Positions 45,572 to 55,335 of a stretch of DNA of 64,000 nucleotides are shown here, piece after piece. A model generated the notes under the pieces. It was not told the origin of the DNA, made no database searches, and saw only the letters and a list, made by a program, of their open reading frames with translations. The first letter of the stretch is position 1. Every line of letters begins with the position of its first letter. The stretch is from Alteromonadales bacterium alter-6D02 (lineage in GTDB: Bacteria > Pseudomonadota > Gammaproteobacteria > Enterobacterales > Psychrobiaceae), in assembly GCA_002835545.1 (NCBI GenBank), contig PIZK01000029.1, positions 25,753-89,752 on the forward strand, in the 5' to 3' direction. Position numbers and translations under genes: made by a program.

Positions 45572-45603
45572 AAGGACTAGGAAGTCAACAACTTCCTAGT
45601 CCT
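45572..45603 (-). terminator. terminator between the SMP-like gene and the HicA-like gene
   Basis: AGGACTAGGAAGT and its complement ACTTCCTAGTCCT form a long perfect stem with a loop of about 4-5 bases. On the minus strand it is followed by TTTATTTT. It ends the 51-residue gene and lies right in front of the HicA-like start. Confidence 0.85.
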
Positions 45604-45609
45604 GACTCC

Positions 45610-45765
45610 TTAACCGTTTTTGTTATTATTAGCGGCAGCACGAGCTGCTCTTGCAGCAAAGCCTTTTGAAGACACTTGACCGCCACTTGTTTTTGCTTCG
45701 CTACTTTGAATACGAGCAGCAGCTTTTGTGGTCATAGGTGTTTGATTTGATTTTGACTTAGACAT
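45610..45765 (-). CDS. small seed-maturation-protein-like protein (51 aa)
   Basis: The frame starts with ATG at 45763-45765, has GGAG at 7 bases, and ends with TAA at 45610-45612. The product includes 'TPMTTKAAARIQSSEAK' and 'GGQVSSKGFAARAARAAA', the pattern of small bacterial proteins resembling plant seed maturation (SMP) domains. These are predicted to be disordered, and no function is established. It has its own strong terminator. Confidence 0.7.
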   Translation of the reverse strand: MSKSKSNQTPMTTKAAARIQSSEAKTSGGQVSSKGFAARAARAAANNNKNG

Positions 45766-45900
45766 AATTTTCTCCGAGATTTAATTAACCCAACATTGGG
45801 TGATGTGTAATCTATAAAGAAAATTAATAACCGTCAGTTATGTGACTGGCTGAGAAATTTTTATTTTTGTAAAAACCTATTTATTGATGTTTTTACTTAA

Positions 45901-46168
45901 GTTATGACCTTGCAAATAGGTAAAAACAAAGCTGGATATTTTCGACGCGAAGCGTCGGTATACCTCATTTCTTTGAAATGAGAAGACATCCACAAGTTTA
46001 ACTTCTATAACCTAGAAGAATAAATCTCGGTAATTTTTAGTTTTATTGTCCTCAATTATATAAAGAGCACCTGTTTTCTAATTTTTACAGTAAAAAATTA
46101 GATTCATGGCTTTTCAAACAAAAAAACTATATTTCTTAAAATTGCAGAATTATGTGCTAGGTCTTAAC
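45901..46168 (-). ncRNA. orphan copy of the retron-like RNA (copy B)
   Basis: On the minus strand GTTAAGACCT (46168-46159) can pair with AGGTCATAAC (45910-45901) in 9 of 10 positions, as the a1/a2 ends of a retron RNA would. The a1 arm is followed by AGC, as at retron branch sites. Inside are CTCATTTC-AAA-GAAATGAG (45982-45964) and CGACGC-TTC-GCGTCG (45957-45943), closed by TGGAT/ATCCA. The RNA at 60994-61259 has the same parts and the same span. No reverse transcriptase lies near this copy. Confidence 0.55.
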
Positions 46169-46376
46169 TACTCATATACTCGCAAAGTTATTCTTGACGA
46201 CCACTTGACGGGCATCTAATTTTGCTAGGTAAGTTTAGGCTTATAGAATCGTTTTTTAGGTATTCTATGTATCCTTTTCTTCGATATTAGATGTCTAGAA
46301 TATTTAGCTTGGGAATTTCAAGCGACAAAGTGGCAAGCAAGAAAATGCTTAATTTATAAATTGACAGTTTAAAAAT

Positions 46377-47111
46377 CTATACTGCATTGAAATTTATGCC
46401 AAATGTACTTTTATTTAAATCAGCTTTGTAATATTTTACGTTGCTGTTATTAATAACTTTTTGGACTAGATTGATGTCTTGCATTTCAACTTTACAACCA
46501 AAATAGACAGCTTTGAGTGGTGCAGGCCAAGGGTATAACTGATCTCCAACTTCAAGAATATGCCGCCATTCCTCTTCATATCCCCAATGCTTGGATTTAG
46601 CATAAAGGATTCGCCTTTTACTAGACATTTTTTTATCGAAATCTAGAAGCGCTTTAGGAGTTAAGGTTGGGTGATTATCAGTGTAATGAATAGGTCGAGT
46701 TTCCATATCATCCGCTAATTTACTACCTGCTTTACGAACAAACTCCATACACATTCCGTAATGCTCATCGGCATAATGCGACCACATCAATAAATTTTTA
46801 TTACTTGTCGCTAACGATAAAACCCCAAGCTCTTCAATCTCTTTTTTGAATAGCTCCAACTTACTTTTTAAAGATACTTTTTTAGTCACTATCGCATCAG
46901 ACATATCACTGCCAAATACTTCCGTTAATTTATTAGTATCAAGCTCATTTTCATATGTATAAACCCTACCATCCACGTAAAAACGAGTATCAAAGGGGTC
47001 ATTAAAACGGACAGGTTTTGAATACCAAAGCTTACCCTGAGCAAGAGCATTCAGCTGATTTTTACCTATTGGATAGTATTTGAATAACGATTTTATCTCG
47101 GGGTGTTTCAA
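46377..47111 (-). CDS. DUF2971 family protein
   Basis: The 244-residue protein starts with the family pattern 'LFKYYPIGKNQLNALAQGKLWYSKPVRFNDPFD' and has 'NLLMWSHYADEHYGMCMEF' and 'KSKHWGYEEEWRHIL', the hallmarks of DUF2971. The biochemical function is unknown, but the family is enriched in defence islands and prophages. It is transcribed in the same direction as the helicase operon upstream. The 356-base gap suggests it may have its own promoter. Confidence 0.85.
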   Translation of the reverse strand: MKHPEIKSLFKYYPIGKNQLNALAQGKLWYSKPVRFNDPFDTRFYVDGRVYTYENELDTNKLTEVFGSDMSDAIVTKKVSLKSKLELFKKEIEELGVLSLATSNKNLLMWSHYADEHYGMCMEFVRKAGSKLADDMETRPIHYTDNHPTLTPKALLDFDKKMSSKRRILYAKSKHWGYEEEWRHILEVGDQLYPWPAPLKAVYFGCKVEMQDINLVQKVINNSNVKYYKADLNKSTFGINFNAV

Positions 47112-47467
47112 GCTTAAATCCCTTTACAAACTTAAAATATTTTTTGATATCTTAGAAGTGAAGCATACACAGGAAAAAGTGGCGCGGGCTCAGGGAGTAA
47201 CCCCGTGGCGTCTACATCCCGAGCTATCGTTACTATTTCAGAACCAGTACTAGACTTGAAGCCTTTGCCCGCGCAAACACCACCCCGCACCAAAATACTG
47301 TCTCCATATTAATATCCTTAAAGAGCTTATCAATTACTAAAGAACCAAAACAAACTAAAGTTGCGAGATCCGCCATCAATGGCAAGTAACTTAGCCCTGA
47401 AATAAATAACAATACCAATTGGAATTCAGGTAATCATCTGTAAAATATCAGCTTTTAAAAGTAATTA
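47112..47467. other. gap with strong dyad and GC-rich block
   Basis: GCGCGGGC at 47182-47189 pairs perfectly with GCCCGCGC at 47267-47274. The enclosed 77 bases include GGG-AGTAA-CCC. On the minus strand the dyad is followed by CCACTTTTT, so it could be a small RNA with a terminator-like end. The block is clearly more GC-rich than its surroundings. A plus-strand frame across it ('VARAQGVTPWRLHPELS') also looks coding-like. I cannot decide between a small RNA and the tail of a foreign gene. Confidence 0.35.
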
Positions 47468-48187
47468 CTACCGCGCATTGGATAGGCTTTTCATGTTTCT
47501 TTCCAAGAACCCTTTTGTTGTGATCATATAGTCAAACGCTTTTAACAAAGCTATGAAGCCAACAATAAATGTAGAAAAGATTAGTGAGCCGTTAAATATT
47601 TGGCTAAATAAATCACTTTTTGTAGATAGTGTCGAGAAAAAGCCACCGAGAACAGATAAGCTGAAAAACAATAAGCTTATAAAGCATAAGTATAATCCAT
47701 GAACAAATGGGTGTCGTTTAATATTAATAGTTACAACTTCATTTTTCTTAGAGTAGCCAATACATGGGTGATATTTTGAATACAGCTTAATCGCAAATGA
47801 AGGATCATCTACTTTTTGCAATGCCTTGATTATATCGAACTTTATATGGCAATTATGCAAGGAAGCATACGCTTCTGTGATTAGGTGACGGTATTCATAG
47901 AAATCTTGAACTTTTCCTTTATCTTCTCCAATATCATTTTTTTCTTCTTCTGGATGGGCAGTTTTAGCGATAAATGGAGTGTCATCTGCTGATGTTTTAT
48001 AAGAAGAGCTAAGATTTGCAATCAATTCTATATTTTCAAACTTAGAAGAAGTAGATTCATTTCGACCTCTAATTATTTTATTAAGTGAGGCAACCAAAAA
48101 GGAGCCTACTACTACAATAATTGCTGCTACAACCTTATCTGACGTAATAGCCCACTCCAAAAAACTTACAAATGTTGCTTCTTCCAT
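47468..48187 (-). CDS. membrane protein of unknown function
   Basis: The 239-residue protein has one N-terminal membrane segment (about residues 18-38), a charged cytoplasmic middle region (about 45-165) and two closely spaced C-terminal segments (about 170-190 and 200-220). The layout resembles SLATT-type or other pore-forming effector membrane proteins of conflict systems, but no defined domain is recognised. I chose the ATG at 48187 because AGAGGTG precedes it. It follows the 678-residue gene by about 66 bases and probably belongs to the same operon. Confidence 0.65.
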   Translation of the reverse strand: MEEATFVSFLEWAITSDKVVAAIIVVVGSFLVASLNKIIRGRNESTSSKFENIELIANLSSSYKTSADDTPFIAKTAHPEEEKNDIGEDKGKVQDFYEYRHLITEAYASLHNCHIKFDIIKALQKVDDPSFAIKLYSKYHPCIGYSKKNEVVTINIKRHPFVHGLYLCFISLLFFSLSVLGGFFSTLSTKSDLFSQIFNGSLIFSTFIVGFIALLKAFDYMITTKGFLERNMKSLSNAR

Positions 48188-48253
48188 TTTCACCTCTTCA
48201 TAGTTAAAATTTAATTGATTGATTATATGAATGATTTTTTAATATCGATTGTT

Positions 48254-50290
48254 CTAATTTTCTAAATATAACTTGGCTATTTTCTCCAATAGCGAGCTCT
48301 TGCTTACTTCATTTATTTTTAAAATGTCTTCGGTAAACGAATTAAAAAACAAGTGTGTTATTGGTTGTTCCAAAACATTCAACAAGTCACCATTACTATT
48401 GAAGGTAAGTAAGTTATAGATACGATTTTGCTTTGCTATATCTTGATTAGGTCTTTGCTTTTGGGCTACAAAGTAGAATAGGTCAGCACCAGATTCTTGC
48501 AGATAAACGTGATGGTACTGCTTACGTTCTTTCGGCAATAAATAGTAAGGCAATACAGAACTTTCAATACTGCTTTGTCGATTAACGGTTCGTTCATCAC
48601 TTTCAGCAACTGAAATAGAATCAACTAGTGTGTTACCTATAATTTGAGGTACACGTATTGTGCTATATGTCGTAAGCAAAACATCATTTTCTTCATCGTA
48701 TAAATAGAAACTACCGTTGTGAAAGTTTCGTTCACCAAAAAAAGAACACTCTAATTTCAATCTAGCTTCGGATTTAATCACCTGGTTATTTGTTATTTTT
48801 AATACATTGTCTTTAATCGTCACATCAACAACTGATGCAAAAAAGTTATTTTTTCTTCTTGCCGTTTTTCTTACATAAACAAGCTTTAAGCTTGCACTAG
48901 GCAAGTTAATGTCTGTAAATTGCTGATTAATGAAGACACTCTGTTTTAACCACAGTTCCGATTTAATTCTTTCTAACTTATAGGGGGATATCGCATAGCG
49001 TTCTTCATCACCTTTTACTATCGATTCTTTATCCGATTCAGAAAAGTTTAGCCCCTGTATAACAACCTGTGTTTGTGATTCAAATTTATCAATTTTTAAT
49101 CGTGTATAGTAATCAAGGTTCTTCTTTTGCGAAAAATTTGTATTGCAATAAACATCCCAAAAACCGGTAAACCCCCTATCTGGATCACACGATAAAGTGA
49201 TACTAGAGTTTCCATCCCCTTCATTTAATACGATATAACTTACATCCGGTGACATATCTTCAATTGCTAATGAAGGCTTAACAATTGACAGACCAGTTTT
49301 CTCGAACTCTGAATGAAGCTGAGATAACGCTTTATCTTTTTTCACCGGGTCAAAATCACGCCCTAAATTATCTATTAGAACAATGTTTGAGGGATGCTCT
49401 TTTTCAGACTCTAAAAATTGATCAGTTACATGCGTTGCATTAAAGATGCGTGGTTCAAATGCTATATCTAGTCTATTTAATATGCCTTGTAATATGTCAG
49501 AGATAAGGTTTTGTGCATAATTAACTGAAGCGGGATACTTATCACCAAAAGACATAAACTTGCGTTTGGAGAATTTCGTGGCGCTAATATCTCTACTTGC
49601 CTGATAGGAAAACTCTTTGTTTTTAAATAACGCTTTAGTCTCATCTAGATCTGCTGTTACAGCTTCCAACTTTTGAGTTTTAAAAACCTTCTTCTTCAAC
49701 TCAAAACACAACTCTTGAGTGGGCGAAAAATAAATTTCAGGTTTAAGCACTTCAAAATATGCCGTTCCATTCTTTTTTTCTCGACCAGACCTTTGCACGC
49801 TCAAGTAAAGCTCTGCGTTATAAAAGCTTGGAGAAAACTCATATTTATCCTTGGTTTGCTCCATAAACTCTGTCTTAAGCTGCAAGCTAATTAGTCCAGA
49901 TATCAAACGCTCCTTTTGTGACTTACTTAGTTGAGATAATTCCTCAACCAATTCAGCGTAGTTAGGTAAAGTATGGGTTAAATAGAAAAAATATACTTCA
50001 TACGAGCCATTGTTATATAGCTTTACCATCTCATATTGAACATTTTTATCCTTAGATAATTCTAATTCTCTGCGAATTGATATTTTTATTTCTCGATGAA
50101 TTCTTTGCTCAAATTCAGCTTGGCTCTTTTCTTCCTTAACGAAAGACTTAGACTTACAGCCTATGTATAAATCACTATTAAGTGATTGAAATAATGATGC
50201 TATAAGTTCATTGAGCTCACCGTGAACATCAATAATATTAGTGGATGCTGCTGGCATATTATTGGCAAGAATAGTACTTTGATAAGTCAT
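48254..50290 (-). CDS. unknown protein coupled to the helicase-nuclease
   Basis: The 678-residue soluble protein shows no motif I recognise. It is rich in beta-strand-like stretches, has no membrane segment, and contains several charged helices in the first third. Its ATG shares one base with the TAA stop of the helicase-nuclease gene, so the two are made in fixed ratio and probably form a complex. It is likely a core part of the system, for example a recognition subunit, but this is inference from coupling only. Confidence 0.75.
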   Translation of the reverse strand: MTYQSTILANNMPAASTNIIDVHGELNELIASLFQSLNSDLYIGCKSKSFVKEEKSQAEFEQRIHREIKISIRRELELSKDKNVQYEMVKLYNNGSYEVYFFYLTHTLPNYAELVEELSQLSKSQKERLISGLISLQLKTEFMEQTKDKYEFSPSFYNAELYLSVQRSGREKKNGTAYFEVLKPEIYFSPTQELCFELKKKVFKTQKLEAVTADLDETKALFKNKEFSYQASRDISATKFSKRKFMSFGDKYPASVNYAQNLISDILQGILNRLDIAFEPRIFNATHVTDQFLESEKEHPSNIVLIDNLGRDFDPVKKDKALSQLHSEFEKTGLSIVKPSLAIEDMSPDVSYIVLNEGDGNSSITLSCDPDRGFTGFWDVYCNTNFSQKKNLDYYTRLKIDKFESQTQVVIQGLNFSESDKESIVKGDEERYAISPYKLERIKSELWLKQSVFINQQFTDINLPSASLKLVYVRKTARRKNNFFASVVDVTIKDNVLKITNNQVIKSEARLKLECSFFGERNFHNGSFYLYDEENDVLLTTYSTIRVPQIIGNTLVDSISVAESDERTVNRQSSIESSVLPYYLLPKERKQYHHVYLQESGADLFYFVAQKQRPNQDIAKQNRIYNLLTFNSNGDLLNVLEQPITHLFFNSFTEDILKINEVSKSSLLEKIAKLYLEN

Positions 50291-53200
50291 TACACATTTC
50301 CTTGAAGTAAAGTTGATACCACACGATTAAGTGCAATTCTTTGTTTAAGCTGACTACCGTCAAAATATTGTGTGGTTTCACCATCTGCATTTCTTTTGTG
50401 TTTTGGTCTATAGCTAGATTCTTCTTTAAAAAGGTTCAAATAATAGAGTTTCCCGCTGTTATCAATTTCTTGCTCATGGTTCAATGAATTGTTCTCTAAG
50501 CGCCCATTTACATACATGTAATGAACTTCATCATAAGTACAACTAACGTATTCTGAGATAGTATTAATCTTTGATAGTGCTTTTTTATGAGTACTTTTAG
50601 AAAGCACGGCTTTATCTAAACTAGATGACCAATTCTTAACGTCAATGCATAACAACATTCCCTCGAATTCTACATAAAAGTCAAAAAGCTCATACGCTCT
50701 TTTTCCAACCCTTTTAATAACTTCCTGAGTAGATAGCGGAGTAACGTTAAGTTTATCTAGGAGCAGAGAAAACAAGTGTTCTCCTACATTACCTTTAATC
50801 AATTTGATAAGTTTTGGGTGAGGTACATACTTTTGGAAAGCACCTAAGGATATTGATGCACTTTCACGAACGAGCGTTGTGACAAGGTTATCCTGAGTGA
50901 ATTCCATTTTACTGGTGTAGTCTAAAGATATCATTTGTTCTGGGCGATATAGGCGATCTCCATTGACTATATCAGTCAATATTTCTGGAGATTTATCGCT
51001 GTAACAGAGCTTTAAACTCTGCTTATTTCCGTCTAACCGTATGTACATTTTATCAATTGCTGCGGCGACCAATTTATCACTTTTTGCTATTTGAGATGCT
51101 TGTAATTGTTGAATGTACTTTTCTGGGTTACTGACAGACGTTATCTTTCTTAATAATTCATTAAACTCCATAGAATCATCATCACCTCTTCGGGCGTCTT
51201 CAATAATCTCGGGGACTGTTACTTCAAAAAATTCATTCAAAAGCTCTCCTGATGATTTGACCTCTAATTCAAACGCCTCTCTCTCAGACTCTGTTTTGAA
51301 TCCGACCTCAAGGCTTCTTTCGTGACATTCAGTTTTAAAGCGATGATTTAGTAACGACATACTTTCGAAAAAAATGTCATTTTTAGGGTCTTTAGATAAC
51401 CTCGAAAACTGAACAGCCGCTATATCAGCAATATCAGATGCCATATATATTTCACTAAGCATATTCGCATCTTTTCTTTCAATGCGACCAATGGCTTGCA
51501 TAATAGCTTTCAGTAATTCAAGTTCATGCTCATAATTCAAGAATCGGTAATCTTTACCATGAACGAGATTTACCTCAAACTCGCTAAGTGCTTTGTCTTC
51601 AGAAGTATCTGAAATGCGCTTCATTATTGATAGACAATTAGCTAACGAATAAAGCGTTTTTTCGCCGGTTGCACTATCTTTTATAACTTGGCTCCAGAAA
51701 GGAGAATTAACTAACACCAGTCGCTCAAAATCAACCTCGAATCTACTCCCCGGTTCATTGAGGTATTCAACAAAATAGTTTAACCCTGTGCCGGCACCTT
51801 TGTAGGTAGACATAAACGCCAACTTCAAATTGTTTGAATCAACTTGAACAAACTTTCTAACATCAACCTCTTTATTAAGCTCAGCATTAAAAAGCACAGT
51901 TTGAATTACAGGTTTACCTTGGAAAGGAGTAAACTGAAATATTCTTCCCTTTTTATCTAACTCTCTAAATCCTTTAGGTTTAGCGGCTCTTCCTGCCCTT
52001 ATTGCCATTACATATTTTTTTAAGGCTCCTAAAAAGTTACCAGATAACGCTAAAGATAGTGTATGTTTTCCATCATATGCACAAAGTAACCAGGCTGATA
52101 ATTGCCTTTTAAATTCAATCGTTTTGTATTTATCTTGCTTATAACTATAATCTTTTAATCTGCTATACCAGAGCTCAAAAATAGCCTTAAAATCATCTGT
52201 TAGTACACGTTCATCTATGACTTCACGCTTTTCATCAAACACGTGAAACTGAACTTTCCTCAATTCAGCTCTTGTTTCTCTTAAATTAACTAGTGTATCT
52301 TTTGAATTTGAATCTCTAACAACAATTTCTACGCCTAGGTTATTAGTACCTTCACAACAGTATTTTCTCAAAAACGGTTGATTATATTGACCAACAATAT
52401 TTTTATTTATACCACTTGTAGCACTTAGCGCTATTACTGAATTTTGCGTATTGTGCAGCATCCGTAGAATTGAAACTTCGGGTTGCTCTTTAATTAAACT
52501 CAAAGAAAAATTTACATAAGTGAGCTTTTCTAATGACGGCTCTCTAAATTCAAGTAACTTTTGTGGGATTAAAGAAAACACCGTTTTTGGATGAAAGTAT
52601 GTATAAAAATGATCAATCTGAATTTCCTCACTCTCATCTGGGCGATCAAACATGCTTTCGACTTCAGATGCTACCGTTCTCGCTTTCTTCATGAATTTGT
52701 ATAGCGGGTAATTTTGACTACTATCTCCGCCCTGTTTTAGTGACTTAACAAATTCAGATGATGATTTGAACTCTTTAGCTGCTGCTGCCAAAACAGCCAT
52801 AGTTACTTGATAAACATCATGCAGCGATAAAGTGTTATCAGATTCATCGGTAGTATAGTAAAGCTGGCATGTACCCGTACCATGAGCTAATCGAACTTTA
52901 ATTCTTTTTAGGCCATCTTCATTAAAGTAACGCTTAGGGGTAAAACAAAAAGCATTCCTTGTTAGGTTAATTATTTGCTCTGCATCACCATGCCTTATCT
53001 GAACAAAATCAATATTTCCTGCAAATGTAGTTAAGACTGATTTCAAATTTAGACCCGCTGATAGTTCACAATATTTAGAAAGGTTATCTTTAATCTTTTC
53101 TATAAAAGCTAACTTATCAGCGTAAAATGGCGTGTATTCAATATCACTTTCAACGGTTTCCGTTGCTTGCATATATATTCGATAAACACCGGCAAATACA

Positions 53201-54780
53201 TGAGCTAGCTGAATGTCTGGGGTAATTAAAGTAGTCGTTGCAGAATCAGAGAAAAGCTTATGTGCATCATGTAATTCATCGATGACAACTGTAAAGCCTA
53301 TTCCTTTATCGCGGAAGTAATTAGAATCATCAGCCTCGAAAAAGTCCTCTTTTAAAAACTCGACTCTTTTCTCATGTTTATCGGATAGGTGAATACCGGT
53401 TCTAATATTAGAATCCGTCAGATGCTTTTTTCCACCAACAATGCAATCAAATGGCATTGATTTAAAAGAAAACAGTCCTTGAGGGTTTTTTTGAGGCAAC
53501 CGAATATTAAGATCAAACTTATTAGTTGTAGCAAGCATGATACAAGGTTTAACCATTGCTACAGAAAACGGAATACAGTGTTTAATAATTGCAGTTCGAA
53601 GCATGTCTAATTCAGTATTAGACTCAAACAAAGCCTCTAAATCCACAGGTTCAGAATTATAATTTAAGCAGGCCAAAGATAAATCAAACAACGTTTTTTC
53701 CATATTTCTGCGCTGTTCTTCAAGTTGCTTCTTCAAGTCACTTATAAGCTCTGCATTATCTGCTTCATAGGTTTTTACTTCAGTGTTAATACGGTTTTGA
53801 AGTGACTCAACTGTTCTTACCGACTGTGCAAGCCTAGTTAACCCTTTTTCTAACGATTTATACTTGGTTTTCTTCTTAATCCACGTTGTGTAAAGAACAC
53901 TATTTTTTATTTTTTCACCATTCGGTGAGCTAACCCAGCTCTCAAACTCAAGATCTGTCAGATCTAACATAGAAAGAAACGCGACAAACTCAATACCGGC
54001 GTTGTGTGCTTTACTAACTAAGCCTGAATCAAAATCAAATTGTGATTTTTGTGGGCTAACAAAAACAAGATTAGTAAATTGGCCGTAAAAATTTGGCTTA
54101 GTGGAATAATCTATGTACTCAGAAATAACACCATAGGATTTGCCAAAACCAGTTCCATCATTTGATTGAATCAAACAAGGCCTATTGTGGTTAGTTACAT
54201 TATACAATTGGGATGCATGAGCCCTATATTTATTAACTGCATCTTTCAGTTTATTTTCGGGTTGTAACTTACCAACGGAAACAGCTATAGGTTCGTCTTC
54301 TTGAAGGTATGTTCTGTCTGAAAATTGATACCCTTTAGCACCGTCATGAACTAGAAGACCTGCCCTAACTAATTCATACTTTACATTCAGTTCACTTATC
54401 TCAAATTGCTTACTTAATAGAGATAGACAATCTTGCAGTGGACTACTAATTTTGATCAATTCGGTTAGTGCCAACTCAAGTTGAGTTGCTCTTTCTGTAG
54501 ATAACTTTTCAAATTGTGGATGAATACTAAACTGCTCAATAGAAACGTTAGCATCTCTTTTATAAAAAACACCATCTCTATAACTAGTACGGTTATTAGC
54601 CTTAAAAAATCCCATTTTAGCTAACATAAATAAAACAGCACGAGGTTCTTCATCAACTTGTTCAGCAATACAATGTATTACCTCACTTGACTCATTTACT
54701 TCCTTCAAAGCTACTAACTTTTTATCATGCACCTTAGCAATAACAAATAGCTGCTCTTTTTTTCCATTAGTCCATTTCAT
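50290..54780 (-). CDS. large DEAD-like helicase with C-terminal PD-(D/E)XK nuclease
   Basis: The 1496-residue protein has an N-terminal helical region with winged-helix character (about 30-160) and a Walker-A-like 'SNDGTGFGKSYGVI' (about 206-219). A Walker-B-like 'TVVIDELHDAHKLF' (about 495-508) and motif VI 'IMQAIGRIERKDANM' (about 1091-1105) complete the SF2 helicase core. Near the C-terminus are 'GNVGEHLFSLLLDKL', 'AYELFDFYVEF' and 'LLCIDVKNWSS' (about 1335-1382), the Glu, Asp and Asp-x-Lys of a PD-(D/E)XK nuclease. It would unwind and cut DNA. The gene is preceded by a DUF2188 gene and is divergent from a WYL repressor, as in regulated anti-phage systems. Confidence 0.8.
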   Translation of the reverse strand: MKWTNGKKEQLFVIAKVHDKKLVALKEVNESSEVIHCIAEQVDEEPRAVLFMLAKMGFFKANNRTSYRDGVFYKRDANVSIEQFSIHPQFEKLSTERATQLELALTELIKISSPLQDCLSLLSKQFEISELNVKYELVRAGLLVHDGAKGYQFSDRTYLQEDEPIAVSVGKLQPENKLKDAVNKYRAHASQLYNVTNHNRPCLIQSNDGTGFGKSYGVISEYIDYSTKPNFYGQFTNLVFVSPQKSQFDFDSGLVSKAHNAGIEFVAFLSMLDLTDLEFESWVSSPNGEKIKNSVLYTTWIKKKTKYKSLEKGLTRLAQSVRTVESLQNRINTEVKTYEADNAELISDLKKQLEEQRRNMEKTLFDLSLACLNYNSEPVDLEALFESNTELDMLRTAIIKHCIPFSVAMVKPCIMLATTNKFDLNIRLPQKNPQGLFSFKSMPFDCIVGGKKHLTDSNIRTGIHLSDKHEKRVEFLKEDFFEADDSNYFRDKGIGFTVVIDELHDAHKLFSDSATTTLITPDIQLAHVFAGVYRIYMQATETVESDIEYTPFYADKLAFIEKIKDNLSKYCELSAGLNLKSVLTTFAGNIDFVQIRHGDAEQIINLTRNAFCFTPKRYFNEDGLKRIKVRLAHGTGTCQLYYTTDESDNTLSLHDVYQVTMAVLAAAAKEFKSSSEFVKSLKQGGDSSQNYPLYKFMKKARTVASEVESMFDRPDESEEIQIDHFYTYFHPKTVFSLIPQKLLEFREPSLEKLTYVNFSLSLIKEQPEVSILRMLHNTQNSVIALSATSGINKNIVGQYNQPFLRKYCCEGTNNLGVEIVVRDSNSKDTLVNLRETRAELRKVQFHVFDEKREVIDERVLTDDFKAIFELWYSRLKDYSYKQDKYKTIEFKRQLSAWLLCAYDGKHTLSLALSGNFLGALKKYVMAIRAGRAAKPKGFRELDKKGRIFQFTPFQGKPVIQTVLFNAELNKEVDVRKFVQVDSNNLKLAFMSTYKGAGTGLNYFVEYLNEPGSRFEVDFERLVLVNSPFWSQVIKDSATGEKTLYSLANCLSIMKRISDTSEDKALSEFEVNLVHGKDYRFLNYEHELELLKAIMQAIGRIERKDANMLSEIYMASDIADIAAVQFSRLSKDPKNDIFFESMSLLNHRFKTECHERSLEVGFKTESEREAFELEVKSSGELLNEFFEVTVPEIIEDARRGDDDSMEFNELLRKITSVSNPEKYIQQLQASQIAKSDKLVAAAIDKMYIRLDGNKQSLKLCYSDKSPEILTDIVNGDRLYRPEQMISLDYTSKMEFTQDNLVTTLVRESASISLGAFQKYVPHPKLIKLIKGNVGEHLFSLLLDKLNVTPLSTQEVIKRVGKRAYELFDFYVEFEGMLLCIDVKNWSSSLDKAVLSKSTHKKALSKINTISEYVSCTYDEVHYMYVNGRLENNSLNHEQEIDNSGKLYYLNLFKEESSYRPKHKRNADGETTQYFDGSQLKQRIALNRVVSTLLQGNV

Positions 54781-54881
54781 GAATAACCTCTAATACTATT
54801 AACCTTCAAATTACATTACATAATAAGAAATACCGTAGTTTTGCCTACCAGCAGTAATTACATTTAAAACCACTAAACCAC

Positions 54882-55106
54882 TTAGCCTTTCGGTGGATAT
54901 GGATCATTACCGTAACTATTTTTCTCTCTGATTTGACCGTTCTTACCATGTATTAGCATTTCTGAACCTTGATTCTGTGCGATAGAGCGAGCCTGTGCTG
55001 CCGCTTCAGCCTGCGTGCTGTGAACTGATGTAGCTTTAGAGTTACCAGCGCCTTTAACAGCCCAACCAGAGTCATGTGGTACTACATGTTGATTTTTTCC
55101 TGACAT
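54882..55106 (-). CDS. DUF2188 small protein
   Basis: The 74-residue protein contains 'QHVVPHDSGWAVKGAGNSKATSVHSTQAEA', 'ARSIAQNQGSEMLIHGKNGQI' and a 'DPYPPKG' tail, the full DUF2188 pattern. Such small proteins are widespread and lack a known role. It is the first gene of the leftward operon, about 100 bases before the helicase-nuclease, and its start lies 31 bases from a 25-base palindrome. Confidence 0.85.
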   Translation of the reverse strand: MSGKNQHVVPHDSGWAVKGAGNSKATSVHSTQAEAAAQARSIAQNQGSEMLIHGKNGQIREKNSYGNDPYPPKG

Positions 55107-55136
55107 TTTTTTACTCCTTATTAAATAATTTAATAA

Positions 55137-55161
55137 ACCTATATAGCGAACATATCTAGGT
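55137..55161. promoter_or_regulatory. palindrome, possible operator of the WYL repressor
   Basis: ACCTA-T-ATA and TAT-C-TAGGT form an imperfect inverted repeat centred near 55149, 31 bases upstream of the DUF2188 start. BrxR/CapW-type WYL proteins bind such inverted repeats between themselves and the defence genes. The match is by position and symmetry only. Confidence 0.45.
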
Positions 55162-55335
55162 GCTTACAAAGCCACCTACACAGTTCAATTAACAGCCTAC
55201 CGTATACTAATGATACAATCAAGATCTAATTTAAATCTAGAGATAAAACCACAAAGATTTACACAGGAGATTGTATTTGTACTATAATGAAATCTATGCT
55301 ATACAAGCCTTATTACAAATAAACGATGATTAAAG

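Noticed and set aside
47170..47280. tRNA (including a selenocysteine tRNA) on the minus strand, because of a GCCCGCG-CCA-like end
   Set aside because: There is no TTCRA-type T loop or plausible anticodon arm, and the arms cannot be fitted to a cloverleaf.
54882..55106. DUF2188 protein as an antitoxin of the helicase system
   Set aside because: DUF2188 proteins are widespread outside defence loci, and nothing in the sequence indicates inhibition of a partner, so I only report the position.
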